DNA of 64,000 bases from Paenibacillus sp. FSL R5-0490 (GCF_001956215.1 NZ_MRTQ01000014.1:1-64000); one strand, 5' to 3'. Counted from the first letter of the stretch, positions 1-8,840 are shown. A program made the numbers and translations. Notes: generated by a model not told the origin, from the letters alone.

Positions 1-441
1 TTCTATTAGTAATGTTCACACTCACACATCACATCTGCCAAACTCCGTAACTGGAATCAGTCTATCTTCCTTTTCTATTAAAGCAGGCAGCGTATGCGTG
101 CTGGATTGCTCTATTTGCAAAATTCCCCTCTCTATTTGCAGATTAGCCATTCTATTTGCGGGTTCCAGCAATCTATTTGCAAAATGAACTTCTCTATTTG
201 CAGGATTCCCGTTTCTATTAGTAATGTTCACACTCACACATCACATCTGCCAAACTCCGTAACTGGAATCAGTGTAACTTCCTTTTCTATTAAAGCCGGC
301 AGCGTATGCCGTGCTGGATTGCTCTATTTGCAAAATTCCCCTCTCTATTTGCAGATTAGCCATTCTATTTGCAGGTTCCAGCAATCTATTTGCAAAATAA
401 GTTTCTCTATTTGCAGCTTTCCCGATTCTATTAGTAATGTT
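1..441 (+). repeat. Phased CTATTTGCA array A, two tandem units
   Basis: Boxes of CTATTTGCA, or the end variant CTATTAGTA, start at 111, 132, 152, 173, 194 and 215, then at 324, 345, 365, 386, 407 and 428, so spacing is 20-21 bp throughout. The whole unit (linker, five boxes, end box followed by AATGTTCACACTC) is repeated in tandem with a period of 212-213 bp. The window starts inside a further unit, so the array probably extends left. Open frames across it are only a by-product of the 21-base period. No function is known to me. Confidence 0.9.
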
Positions 442-502
442 CACACTCTCGGGACCAGGGCGGTCCGGCAAGGATGGATCTGTCAGTCATTTTATTAAAA
501 TC

Positions 503-518
503 AATCAAACGTTTGATT
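503..518. promoter_or_regulatory. Perfect 16-bp palindrome AATCAAACGTTTGATT
   Basis: The palindrome AATCAAACGTTTGATT lies 125 bp upstream of the first catabolic gene, and the symmetry extends imperfectly to 20 bp. It differs from the LacI-type operator further down, so it is probably the site of another dimeric repressor, for example of the TetR family. A weak TATAAT at 557-562 could be the -10 of the operon promoter, but I see no good -35. Confidence 0.5.
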
Positions 519-574
519 AATGTTTCACCTGAAAACAAATGAATATTTTAACAATTTATAATTTTATATTGAAA

Positions 575-588
575 TCACAGCGCTTACA
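575..588 (+). promoter_or_regulatory. Possible cre site (CcpA)
   Basis: TCACAGCGCTTACA resembles the CcpA catabolite-response element with about two mismatches to the TGWAANCGNTNWCA-type consensus. It sits just downstream of a candidate -10 (557-562), where CcpA binding would repress. Catabolite repression of a hydroxyacid operon would be ordinary. This is a consensus match only. Confidence 0.35.
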
Positions 589-595
589 TTGTATA

Positions 596-611
596 TTGAA
601 TACGTATTCAA
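596..611. promoter_or_regulatory. LacI-family operator O1
   Basis: TTGAATACGTATTCAA is a perfect 16-bp palindrome with a central CG, typical of LacI/GalR operators. It lies 32 bp before the start codon of the first gene. A near copy stands at 2375-2390 in front of the HisD-like gene, and a LacI-family regulator is encoded in the same operon at 3751-4755, so local control is the simplest reading. Confidence 0.75.
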
Positions 612-642
612 AAACTAGAAATTTCAGAAAGATGGTGAGCGA

Positions 643-1578
643 TTGGAGAGAATAGCTGTACTTGGGTGCGGCACGATGGGCCATTCAATTGCGCTTAATG
701 CGGCTTGGGCCGGACTGAGCGTGACCATGCAGGGAATCAGCGACGCCGACCTGGAACAGGGCTGGACCAATATGCTGAAGAAGCTTGAGGTTATGCTCAA
801 TAACGGTATTTTATCCGAATCGGAAGCTGGCCACATTCAGGAAAACATTAAAATGACTGTCTCTGTTGAAGAAGCAGTTCAAGGTGCTACTTTCGTGATT
901 GAAGCTGTACCGGAAAACATTCAATTAAAGATTGACTTATTTAAGCGTCTTGACGCTCTTTGTGCTCCTGATGTCATTCTCGCAAGCAATACTTCAGGAC
1001 TCAGTCCAACAGAGATTGCTTCAGAGACTGCCCATCCGGAACGAACAGTAGTGACACACTTCTGGAATCCGGCGCATCTGATTCCTCTAGTAGAGGTTGT
1101 TCGCGGTGAGAAGACCGGCGATGAAGCAGTGGAAAGATCCTTTCAGCTTTTAAAGCAAATGAAGAAAAAGCCGATTGAAGTGAAAAAAGAGGTTCCCGGT
1201 TTTGTCGGAAATCGCCTTCAATATGCACTTTTCCGTGAAGCCCAATACCTTCTGGAGGAGGGCATCGCAAGCAAAGAAGATATTGATGATGCGGTTACTT
1301 ACGGAATTGGACGCAGGCTGCCGGTTTCCGGTCCATTGATGACAGCCGATATGGGCGGACTGGATGTCTTTTCAGCCATATCTGATTATCTGTTCCAGCA
1401 CTTATCCAGTGCAGAGGAATCTTTGCCGGCACTAAAGAAGCTTGTGTCTGAACAGAAGCTCGGTGATAAAACGGGTGAAGGCTACTACAAGTGGGATGAA
1501 GCTTTTTCCAAAGAGTACAATCAGAAGAGGGAAGCGGAGCTGATCCGTTTTCTAAAGAAGGATCTGGGAATTCAATAA
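643..1578 (+). CDS. 3-hydroxyacyl-CoA dehydrogenase-family NAD-dependent dehydrogenase
   Basis: The 311-residue product has an N-terminal Rossmann fold with GCGTMG at residues 8-13, IEAVPE around 87-91, SNTSGLSP around 116-122 and the catalytic HFWNP at 139-143, followed by the usual all-helical C-terminal domain. The single-domain length fits 3-hydroxybutyryl-CoA dehydrogenase but also L-gulonate 3-dehydrogenase (lambda-crystallin) and carnitine dehydrogenase, which share the fold. Because it stands with an SDR, a HisD-fold enzyme and a GntP hydroxyacid permease and without thiolase or CoA-ligase genes, a free hydroxyacid substrate is more likely than an acyl-CoA (inference). The start is TTG after GGTGAG; the next gene begins 18 bp downstream. 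Confidence 0.85.
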   Translation: MERIAVLGCGTMGHSIALNAAWAGLSVTMQGISDADLEQGWTNMLKKLEVMLNNGILSESEAGHIQENIKMTVSVEEAVQGATFVIEAVPENIQLKIDLFKRLDALCAPDVILASNTSGLSPTEIASETAHPERTVVTHFWNPAHLIPLVEVVRGEKTGDEAVERSFQLLKQMKKKPIEVKKEVPGFVGNRLQYALFREAQYLLEEGIASKEDIDDAVTYGIGRRLPVSGPLMTADMGGLDVFSAISDYLFQHLSSAEESLPALKKLVSEQKLGDKTGEGYYKWDEAFSKEYNQKREAELIRFLKKDLGIQ

Positions 1579-1596
1579 TTCTGATGGAGGAATGGT

Positions 1597-2358
1597 ATGA
1601 AGAACTTTCCTGACCTGGAGAATAAATCGGTAATCGTGACAGGCGGAAGCAAAGGAATCGGCAGGGATATCGCCATGTCCTTTGCCGAAAACGGAGCGAA
1701 GGTTGTGATTGTGGGGAGAAATGAAGACGCTCTCCGCCAGACAACCGATGAGCTGAAAAAAATTAACACCAATAGCTATTATGTTTCCGCTGATTTAAAT
1801 AATGTCTCAGAGATTAAAAGAATGACAGAAGCAGCAGTGGATTATATGGGCTCACTCGATGTTCTGATCAATAACGCCGGAATTAACCGGGCCAAGCCTG
1901 CCATGGAAGTAACGGAAGAGGACTGGGACCTGACGCTTGACACCAATTTGAAGGCAGCGTTTTTCTGCAGTCAGAAAGCAGCAGAGTATATGATTCCGAA
2001 TCAATCCGGCAAGATTGTCAATATTGCTTCTCAGATGGCGTTTGTCGGCTACTACAAACGGGCGGCCTATTGTGCAAGCAAGGGCGGCATGGTGCAGCTG
2101 ACGAAAGCGCTCGCGGTGGAATGGGCATCACATGGCATCAATGTAAACGCGGTGGCACCAACCTCCATCGAAACCGAGCTGACTTCAAAAATGTTTGAGG
2201 ATAAGGAATTTGAAAAGGAAGTCTACGGCAGAATTCCGCTTGGAAAGCTTGCGGATGCGGAGGATGTCTCGGCCGCAACTCTATTCCTTTCTTCTAAACT
2301 ATCAAAGTTCATCACAGGCGATACAATAAAAGTAGATGGCGGCTGGACAGCCATTTAA
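1597..2358 (+). CDS. SDR-family oxidoreductase (gluconate 5-dehydrogenase/FabG-like)
   Basis: This is a 253-residue classical short-chain dehydrogenase. It has the cofactor motif TGGSKGIG at 15-22, NNAG at 92-95, the catalytic triad Ser145, Tyr158 and Lys162, and a C-terminal FITGDTIKVDGG typical of the FabG/gluconate dehydrogenase subgroup. It follows the hydroxyacyl-CoA-dehydrogenase-like gene by 18 bp with a GGAGG site and an ATG start, so the two are cotranscribed. It probably interconverts a hydroxyl and a keto group in the same hydroxyacid pathway. The substrate cannot be told from sequence. Confidence 0.88.
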   Translation: MKNFPDLENKSVIVTGGSKGIGRDIAMSFAENGAKVVIVGRNEDALRQTTDELKKINTNSYYVSADLNNVSEIKRMTEAAVDYMGSLDVLINNAGINRAKPAMEVTEEDWDLTLDTNLKAAFFCSQKAAEYMIPNQSGKIVNIASQMAFVGYYKRAAYCASKGGMVQLTKALAVEWASHGINVNAVAPTSIETELTSKMFEDKEFEKEVYGRIPLGKLADAEDVSAATLFLSSKLSKFITGDTIKVDGGWTAI

Positions 2359-2374
2359 ATTTTTTTCCTTAATT

Positions 2375-2390
2375 TTGCATACGTATTCAA
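2375..2390. promoter_or_regulatory. LacI-family operator O2
   Basis: TTGCATACGTATTCAA matches operator O1 (596-611) in 15 of 16 positions and lies 26 bp before the HisD-like start codon. Two spaced operators could support repression by looping or mark an internal promoter. The local LacI-family protein is the obvious candidate to bind it. Confidence 0.7.
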
Positions 2391-2415
2391 ATATAAAAAC
2401 AGGAGTGATATAAAA

Positions 2416-3699
2416 ATGGCAACTTTCTTAAAACAAGGCAAAAATGATCAAGAGGTACAAGAAGCAGATGTAAAAGTAAGAGAATCGGTGAGCGCCATTC
2501 TTAAAAATATCGAAGAAAACGGAGATGCAGAGGTTCGCAAGCTTTCCGAGCAGTTTGATAAGTGGTCACCGGAGCAATTTAGATTAACTGAAGAGCAAAT
2601 CCAGGAGATCGTGGCATCTGTACCTGAACAAACAATTAACGATATCAAATTTGCACAGGAACAGATCCGCAATTTCGCCGAGCATCAAAAAGCATCATTG
2701 AAAGATATTGAAGTGGAAACCTTGCCTGGCGTGTTCCTTGGACACAAAAATATTCCAGTAAACAGTGTCGGCTGCTATATCCCTGGCGGACGCTACCCGA
2801 TGGTTGCTTCCTCCCATATGAGTGTTCTGACTGCGAAAGTGGCAGGCGTTAAACGCGTGATTGCCTGCACACCTCCAATTAAAGGAGAAATTCCTTCGGC
2901 AACGGTAGCCGCTATGCACCTTGCGGGAGCTGATGAGATTTACCTGCTTGGCGGAATTCAGGCAATGGGTGCAATGGCAATCGGAACAGAAACCATCGAG
3001 CCGGTTGATATGCTTGTCGGGCCAGGGAATGCGTTTGTAGCGGAAGCGAAGCGCCAATTGTATGGAAGAGTCGGAATCGACCTGTTCGCCGGTCCAACAG
3101 AGGTTCTTGTCATTGCGGATGAAACATCCGATGCTGAGATAATTGCAACGGATTTATTAGGACAAGCTGAGCATGGACCAAACTCTCCGGCATGTCTAAT
3201 TACAACATCTGAAAAATTAGCGAATGAAACAGTGGCAGAAATCGAACGCCAGCTGGAGACTCTTCCAACAGCAGATGTTGCAGGAGCGGCATGGAAAGAA
3301 TACGGCTCCATCATCTTAGTAGACAGCCTGGAGGAAGCAGTAGAGGAAGCGGATAAACTGGCTTATGAGCATGTGGAAGTTTTAACTGAAGATCCAAACT
3401 ACTTCCTTGAGAACATGACTAACTACGGTGCACTTTTCCTTGGGCCTGAAACAAATGTGGCTTACGGTGATAAAGTAATCGGAACAAACCATACGCTTCC
3501 AACGAAAAAAGCAGCCCGCTACACTGGCGGACTTTGGGTGGGCAAATTTCTGAAAACATGCACATACCAGAGAACAACGCCTGAAGCGAGTGCGAAAATC
3601 GGTAAATATGCATCCCGCCTATGTGACCTTGAAGGCTTTAAAGGCCACCAGGCACAGGCTGATCTTCGTGTAAAACGCTACAGCAGTCTCGTGAAGTAA
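2416..3699 (+). CDS. Histidinol dehydrogenase-fold enzyme in a catabolic operon
   Basis: The 427-residue protein keeps the HisD architecture and active-site residues: zinc ligands Gln250, His253 (GQAEHG), Asp352 (YGDKVIG) and His411 ([11 protein letters not shown]), and the Glu318-His319 pair (YEHVEV). No other histidine-biosynthesis gene is near. HisD homologues are known to act outside histidine synthesis, for example HpsN, which oxidises 2,3-dihydroxypropane-1-sulfonate. The operon partners (SDR, second dehydrogenase, GntP permease, LacI) suggest four-electron oxidation of an alcohol to an acid in hydroxyacid or hydroxysulfonate breakdown (inference). ATG start after AGGAGTG. Confidence 0.85.
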   Translation: MATFLKQGKNDQEVQEADVKVRESVSAILKNIEENGDAEVRKLSEQFDKWSPEQFRLTEEQIQEIVASVPEQTINDIKFAQEQIRNFAEHQKASLKDIEVETLPGVFLGHKNIPVNSVGCYIPGGRYPMVASSHMSVLTAKVAGVKRVIACTPPIKGEIPSATVAAMHLAGADEIYLLGGIQAMGAMAIGTETIEPVDMLVGPGNAFVAEAKRQLYGRVGIDLFAGPTEVLVIADETSDAEIIATDLLGQAEHGPNSPACLITTSEKLANETVAEIERQLETLPTADVAGAAWKEYGSIILVDSLEEAVEEADKLAYEHVEVLTEDPNYFLENMTNYGALFLGPETNVAYGDKVIGTNHTLPTKKAARYTGGLWVGKFLKTCTYQRTTPEASAKIGKYASRLCDLEGFKGHQAQADLRVKRYSSLVK

Positions 3700-3750
3700 G
3701 CAAAATCTGATATAATTTCTCTGTCTAGACTCGGGCAGGAGGAACACGCA

Positions 3751-4755
3751 TTGAAAAATAAAAAAGTGACAGCCATGGATGTCGCCCGATTGGCAGGCGT
3801 TTCCCAATCGAGCGTATCCCGGGCTTTTAGTGAAAATTCAAGTATCTCGTCAAAAAAGAAACAGCTTATTCTGGATGCTGCCGAACAGCTTGGATATCAG
3901 CCGAATGCCATAGCACGAGGCCTGATTACCAATCATTCCCGCATCATTGGCGTTGTCATGCGGAATATCCAGAATCCTTTTTATCCGGAAATCCTCGATA
4001 AATTTTACAGCAGGCTGGCCGAAAAAGGGTACAAGGTGATGTTTATCAACTCCCAGAATAACGAAATCCAAGAGGATGAAGTGAGCCATTTAATTGAGTA
4101 CAGCGTTGAGGGAGCCATCATTACCGATGCGCTTTTGACCTCATCGACTGTGCAGAAATTTACACGCAATGGCATCTCGGTCGTCCTGTTTAACCGATAT
4201 GTGAACGATTCCTTAAGCAGTGCTGTTGTATGCGATAACTTTGCTGCCGGGAAAAGGATTGGGCACTACTTAATAGAAAAAGGACATGAAAATCTCGCCT
4301 TTATCTCCGGACCGATGAATACATCAACAACAGTTGATCGAAAAAATGGCTTCCAGGAAGCTTTGGCAGAACACGGCATCTCTTCCTTTTTAACCGAAAA
4401 CGGCCTTTATTCATATGAAGGAGGATTTGCTGCAGCTCAAAAATTATTGGAACGCAGTAAAAAGATAGATGCCATCTTCTGTGCAAATGATATATCCGCT
4501 TTTGGCGCAATGGATTATCTGAAAAAACAGGGCATCAGAGTCCCTGAGGATATCTCTGTTGTAGGCTTTGACGATGTGGCTATGTCAGATTGGTCATCTT
4601 ATGAATTAACCACCTGGCACCAGCCGGTTGACGAAATGGTCGATTATTCGATTAATCTTCTTTTGGAGCATATTAACGGGGACACGGACACCCCTGAAAT
4701 CCAAAGATTAGAAGGCCATTTGGTGGAAAGAGGATCAGTAGCGGACAGAAGGTAA
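3751..4755 (+). CDS. LacI-family transcriptional regulator
   Basis: The 334-residue product has an N-terminal helix-turn-helix (TAMDVARLAGVSQSSVSRAF, residues 7-26), the hinge helix near 50-60 and a periplasmic-binding-protein-type effector domain (VVMRNIQNPFYPEI; ICANDISAFGAMDYL; VSVVGFDDVAMSDW). It starts at TTG with AGGAGG seven bases upstream, 51 bp after the HisD-like gene. It probably represses its own operon through the TTGAATACGTATTCAA sites at 596 and 2375; the effector should be the pathway substrate or an intermediate. The family call is firm and the target is inferred. Confidence 0.92.
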   Translation: MKNKKVTAMDVARLAGVSQSSVSRAFSENSSISSKKKQLILDAAEQLGYQPNAIARGLITNHSRIIGVVMRNIQNPFYPEILDKFYSRLAEKGYKVMFINSQNNEIQEDEVSHLIEYSVEGAIITDALLTSSTVQKFTRNGISVVLFNRYVNDSLSSAVVCDNFAAGKRIGHYLIEKGHENLAFISGPMNTSTTVDRKNGFQEALAEHGISSFLTENGLYSYEGGFAAAQKLLERSKKIDAIFCANDISAFGAMDYLKKQGIRVPEDISVVGFDDVAMSDWSSYELTTWHQPVDEMVDYSINLLLEHINGDTDTPEIQRLEGHLVERGSVADRR

Positions 4756-4793
4756 TGGAGAGAAGGTGTGGGTTTTCGGGATAGGAGGATCTT

Positions 4794-6104
4794 ATGCTAA
4801 GTATGATTGGATTGCTTGGGGGGATCGGGCTTCTCATCTATTTGACGATGAGAGGGATGAATCTGCTGCTTGCTGCCCCTCTTTCAGCTTTTATTGTTGC
4901 AATATTCAGTGGATTGCTGATTTTCCCTCAGCTGGCAGGCGAGGGTGAGGTCAATTTTCTGACTAACTATATGAACGGATTTGCCGGCTTTATTACATCG
5001 TGGTATTTGATGTTCTTATTCGGGGCCATTTTCGGAAAACTAATGGAAGACAGCGGAGCAGCCGACAGTGTTTCCAAATGGATTATCGATAAAATTGGCA
5101 TGAAGCGGGCAGCATTAGCCGTTGTCATTGCCTGTGCGGTCTTAACCTATGGCGGTGTAAGTCTGTTTGTTGTAGCCTTTTCCGTCTATCCAATGGCATT
5201 GAGCCTATTTAAGGAAGCCAACCTGCCAAGAAGATTCATTCCGGCAGCTCTTGCCTTCGGTTCGACTACTTTTACCATGACGTCGGCGGGTTCACCGGAA
5301 ATCCAGAACTGGATTCCGATTGAGTTCCTGGGCACTTCTCCATATGCCGCCTGGGAAGTCAGCTTGATTGTCGCTATCTTTATGATGGCATTCGGATACT
5401 GGTGGCTGAAGAAAATGATTAACAAGGCGATTCGCAATGGAGAAAAATTTGAAGCAAGAGAAACGGATTCTGCACTAATCCGTGAAAACTTGCCAAGCCC
5501 ATTATTAAGTATGATTCCGCTATTGGTCGTCCTTGTGATTTCGTTTATTTTCCATGATTCATTAGCACAGTCAGCCTTGATTATTGCCTTATTGAGCGGC
5601 TGTTTTGCAACTTATTTTCTTAACCTTAAGTATTTTACCAATGTATGGGGTGCCGTATCAGAAGGAACCATCGGCGCATTGATTGCCATTGCCAATACAT
5701 CTGCAGTGGTGGGCTTTGGCGGTGTGGCTAAAGCAACCCCTGCCTTTGCCAGTGCAGTAGATGCCATGACCAGCATTCCGGGAAGCCCTTTAATCGGCGG
5801 CGCCCTGGCTGTTGCTGTCATTGCCGGCCTGACCGGATCTGCTTCCGGCGGCCAATCGATTGCCCTGCCGCTTCTGGCCCCGCATTATCTGGATATGGGT
5901 GTCAATGCAAGTGAGCTTCACCGTGTTGTGGCGATATCATCCGGATCAATTGATTCCCTGCCGCATGGCGGTTATGTTGTGACAACCATCCGGGCGATCT
6001 GCGGCGAGTCCCATAAGGATGCTTATCCGGCATTTGGGGCATTGACAGTAATTGTGCCGATACTTGGTGTTATTTTAGCGGTCATATTATTCTCGATTTT
6101 CTAA
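4794..6104 (+). CDS. GntP-family hydroxyacid permease (first paralogue)
   Basis: This is a 436-residue polytopic membrane protein with the GntP/gluconate:proton symporter layout and the conserved motifs TYGGVSLFVVAFSVYP, TMTSAGSPEIQN and GSASGGQSIALPLL. It is clearly paralogous to the permease at 10200-11549, which shares each of these motifs. The family carries gluconate, and related Bacillus members carry 3-hydroxybutyrate-type acids. It is the last gene of the LacI-controlled operon, with ATG after GGAGGATCTT, and ends before a strong terminator. It most likely imports the substrate of the three dehydrogenases. Confidence 0.9.
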   Translation: MLSMIGLLGGIGLLIYLTMRGMNLLLAAPLSAFIVAIFSGLLIFPQLAGEGEVNFLTNYMNGFAGFITSWYLMFLFGAIFGKLMEDSGAADSVSKWIIDKIGMKRAALAVVIACAVLTYGGVSLFVVAFSVYPMALSLFKEANLPRRFIPAALAFGSTTFTMTSAGSPEIQNWIPIEFLGTSPYAAWEVSLIVAIFMMAFGYWWLKKMINKAIRNGEKFEARETDSALIRENLPSPLLSMIPLLVVLVISFIFHDSLAQSALIIALLSGCFATYFLNLKYFTNVWGAVSEGTIGALIAIANTSAVVGFGGVAKATPAFASAVDAMTSIPGSPLIGGALAVAVIAGLTGSASGGQSIALPLLAPHYLDMGVNASELHRVVAISSGSIDSLPHGGYVVTTIRAICGESHKDAYPAFGALTVIVPILGVILAVILFSIF

Positions 6105-6114
6105 AGTGCTTAGC

Positions 6115-6153
6115 AGAAAGACAGAGGGTTTGGGCTCTCTGTCTTTCTTTCTA
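6115..6153 (+). terminator. Rho-independent terminator of the LacI operon
   Basis: A 12-bp perfect stem (AGAAAGACAGAG at 6115-6126 with its complement at 6137-6148) is followed by a T-rich run, directly after the GntP gene. Confidence 0.85.
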
Positions 6154-6159
6154 TTAAAA

Positions 6160-6957
6160 TGGTGCGGTCTCCGCTGTGCGGAATTGCTCTATTTGCAGAA
6201 TTTCTGGGACTATTTGCAAGTTGGGACATGCTATTTGTAGGTTCAACCAGTCTATTTGCAAAATTGAGCTTCTATTTGCAGGTTCAACCGATCTATTTGC
6301 AAAATGTGCCTCTCTATTTGCAGATTTCCCGATTCTATTAGTAATGTTCAAAGGTCCGAAACTGGAATCAGTTTATTTTTAAAAAGTGTTATTTTCTATA
6401 AAACTCGGCGGCATCTGCTGTGCGAAATTGCTCTATTTGTAGGATTACCATCACTATTTGCAAGATGGGCCATGCTATTTGCGGGTTCAACCGATCTATT
6501 TGCAAAATAAGCATCTCTATTTGCAGATTTCCCGTTTCTATTTGTAATGTTCAAAACTCCGAAACTAGAATCAGTTTATTTTTAAAAAGTGTTATTTTCT
6601 ATAAACTCGGCCGCATCAGCTGTGCGGCTCTATTTGCAGAATTACCATCACTATTTGCAAGATGGGCCATGCTATTTGCGGGATCACCCGGTCTATTTGC
6701 AAAATAAGCATCTCTATTTGCAGATTTCCCGTTTCTATTTGTAATGTTCAAAACTCCGAAACTGGAATCAGTTTATTTTTAAAAAGTGTTACTTTCTATA
6801 AAACTCGGCGGTATCCGCTGTGCGGAATTGCTCTATTTGCAGAATTGCCATCTCTATTTGCAAGATGGGCCAAGCTATTTGCGGGATCAACCGGTCTATT
6901 TGCAAAATAAGCATCTCTATTTGCAGAATTCCCATTCCTATTAGTAATGTTCACACT
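6160..6957 (+). repeat. Phased CTATTTGCA array B, four tandem units
   Basis: There are 26 boxes of CTATTTGCA or close variants. Starts are 6189, 6210, 6231, 6252, 6272, 6293, 6314, 6335; 6433, 6454, 6475, 6496, 6517, 6538; 6630, 6651, 6672, 6693, 6714, 6735; 6833, 6854, 6875, 6896, 6917, 6938. Spacing inside each run is 21 bp with a single 20. Each run ends in CTATTAGTAATGTTCA or CTATTTGTAATGTTCA. The units repeat every 197-203 bp, separated by a linker with ACTGGAATCAGT and a short GCGG/CCGC hairpin. This fills the gap between the GntP terminator and the sigma-54 activator. Confidence 0.93.
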
Positions 6958-7034
6958 CAGGCACCACACTGGAACCTATCTATCTTTTAAAAGTGTTATA
7001 ATTTAGAAAATTAAAATTACCGGAGGAGTTCCAT

Positions 7035-8834
7035 ATGCCTCAATCCATTTCTGATAAGAAAGAGGACTTACTAAATGATGAGCATCTAAAAGTGAAAAAC
7101 TGGATGACACCCAGCCCGTTTTGTATTCAGCCGGGGCAGACACTGGCAGAAGCCTCCAAAATGATGGCAGATCTTCATTTGGAAAGCCTGCCTGTCGCAG
7201 ATGAAAGCAATCGCTTAGTTGGAATGATCACTTCCAGGAAGCTGCTTAACTACTTTGCCCAGGGCAACCCGGGAGATGCTTTAATTGGCAGCATTCCCAA
7301 ATCGAATCAGGCAGCTGTCCGGCCGGATGATTCTATCCTTGAAATCATGTCGCTTCCATACGATCAGCTTCCTGTCACGGGTGAAGATGGAAAGCTCCTT
7401 GGCATTCTGACAGCCAGGGATATCCTGGATGGGCTCTCCAAATACCTGTATAAGCTGAGGCAGCAGCATAATTCCGAGGGTGCACTTGGCGCCATTTTGG
7501 AAAGCGCCTATGAGGGAATAGCGGTTGTCGATGAAAACGGCATTCTGCAGGAATTTAACGAAGCCTACAGCCGCTTTACCGGCATAAAGCGGGAGGATGC
7601 GATTGGCAGGCATGTCACAGAGGTGATTGATAATACGCATCTTCACGAGACTGTTAAGACCGGAATCGCTGAACGGGGGGTTCTGCAGAACATCCAGGGG
7701 CATGACATGGTGGTGCACCGTATCCCCCTCTGGAAGGAAGGACGGATTGCCGGCGCCATCGGAATGCTGATTTTCGAGGGAGTCACAGAAGTCTATAAAA
7801 TCTATGAAAAACTGCAGGAAAATCAGGATGCCAAGCCGGATCTTTTCACAAAGAAAAAGGAAAATGACAGCCGGGTCACCCTTGACCAGATCATGGGAAC
7901 AAGTGAAGGAATCATGGAAGTGAAGCGGCTGGCACGGAAGGCTGCAAGGACTGCGGCCACTGTACTCGTAACAGGAGAAAGCGGGACGGGAAAAGAAATG
8001 TTTGCCAAGAGCATCCATCACCTAAGCCCTTTTTCCACCGGGCCTTTCATCAGTGTTAACTGCGGGGCCATTCCGGAGCCTTTATTCGAGTCTGAACTGT
8101 TTGGCTATGAAGAAGGCGCCTTTACCGGGGCGAAAAAAGGCGGCAAGCCCGGGAAGTTTGAGCTGGCAGACAACGGCACGATTTTTCTCGATGAAATCGG
8201 TGAGATGCCGCTTGTCATGCAGACAAAGCTGCTGCGGGTCCTGCAGGAAAAGGAAGCTGAACGTGTCGGCGGTGTGAAAAAGTATCAGATAAATGTCAGA
8301 GTTATTGCCGCGACAAACCGCAATCTTATGCAAATGGTTGAAACCGGGGAATTCCGGGAGGATCTTTATTACCGGCTGAACATCATCCAGCTCCATATCC
8401 CTCCGCTGCGCGAACGGAAAAAGGATATTCCTGTTCTGCTGGTCCATTATCTGAAGGAAATCTGTGAGAGGTACCAGGTACCTGGAAAACTATTTACATC
8501 TGAGGCGGTGAACGCTTTTGTCCAGCATCCGTGGAGAGGGAATATCCGCGAGATGGTAAATACAGTGGAACAGCTGGTCACACTGGTTGATGGGAAGGTC
8601 ATTGACTATCATCATTTGCCGGAGATGCTGAAAAAGCCGGAACCCGCTTTGAAAAAAGTGGATCGGGCTGCAGGGTCTATTGAGGAAGCTAAATTACTGG
8701 GCAGCCAAAGAGAGTCTGAAATTATTCTGGATGCATTAAGAAGAGCAGGCGGAAATAAATCGAGAGCTGCCGATTTGCTTGGAATTCATCGGACAACTCT
8801 CTATCAAAAACTGAAAAAGCATAGAATAACCTGA
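7035..8834 (+). CDS. Sigma-54-dependent activator with CBS and PAS sensor domains
   Basis: The 599-residue protein is an enhancer-binding protein. Two CBS motifs span roughly residues 20-130 (MTPSPFCIQPGQTL; LPVTGEDGKLLGILTARD) and a PAS domain roughly 145-250. The AAA+ core covers about 285-520, with Walker A GESGTGKE and the sigma-54-contacting GAFTGA loop, and a Fis-type helix-turn-helix closes the protein (NKSRAADLLGIHRTTLYQKL). CBS pairs bind adenine nucleotides or similar ligands, so it may sense energy state plus a PAS ligand (inference). It faces a -24/-12 promoter 100 bp downstream and presumably drives the next operon. GGAGG precedes the ATG; a TATAAT lies at 6997-7002. Confidence 0.93.
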   Translation: MPQSISDKKEDLLNDEHLKVKNWMTPSPFCIQPGQTLAEASKMMADLHLESLPVADESNRLVGMITSRKLLNYFAQGNPGDALIGSIPKSNQAAVRPDDSILEIMSLPYDQLPVTGEDGKLLGILTARDILDGLSKYLYKLRQQHNSEGALGAILESAYEGIAVVDENGILQEFNEAYSRFTGIKREDAIGRHVTEVIDNTHLHETVKTGIAERGVLQNIQGHDMVVHRIPLWKEGRIAGAIGMLIFEGVTEVYKIYEKLQENQDAKPDLFTKKKENDSRVTLDQIMGTSEGIMEVKRLARKAARTAATVLVTGESGTGKEMFAKSIHHLSPFSTGPFISVNCGAIPEPLFESELFGYEEGAFTGAKKGGKPGKFELADNGTIFLDEIGEMPLVMQTKLLRVLQEKEAERVGGVKKYQINVRVIAATNRNLMQMVETGEFREDLYYRLNIIQLHIPPLRERKKDIPVLLVHYLKEICERYQVPGKLFTSEAVNAFVQHPWRGNIREMVNTVEQLVTLVDGKVIDYHHLPEMLKKPEPALKKVDRAAGSIEEAKLLGSQRESEIILDALRRAGGNKSRAADLLGIHRTTLYQKLKKHRIT

Positions 8835-8840
8835 ATGCAG

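Noticed and set aside
2416-3699. Histidine biosynthesis gene hisD
   Set aside because: The fold is right, but the operon holds catabolic dehydrogenases, a LacI regulator and a permease and no his gene, so a biosynthetic role is unlikely.
6189-6943. CRISPR array
   Set aside because: Repeats are only 9 bp with about 12-bp intervals, are grouped in runs of 5-8 with linkers, occur in six places in both orientations, and no cas gene is present.
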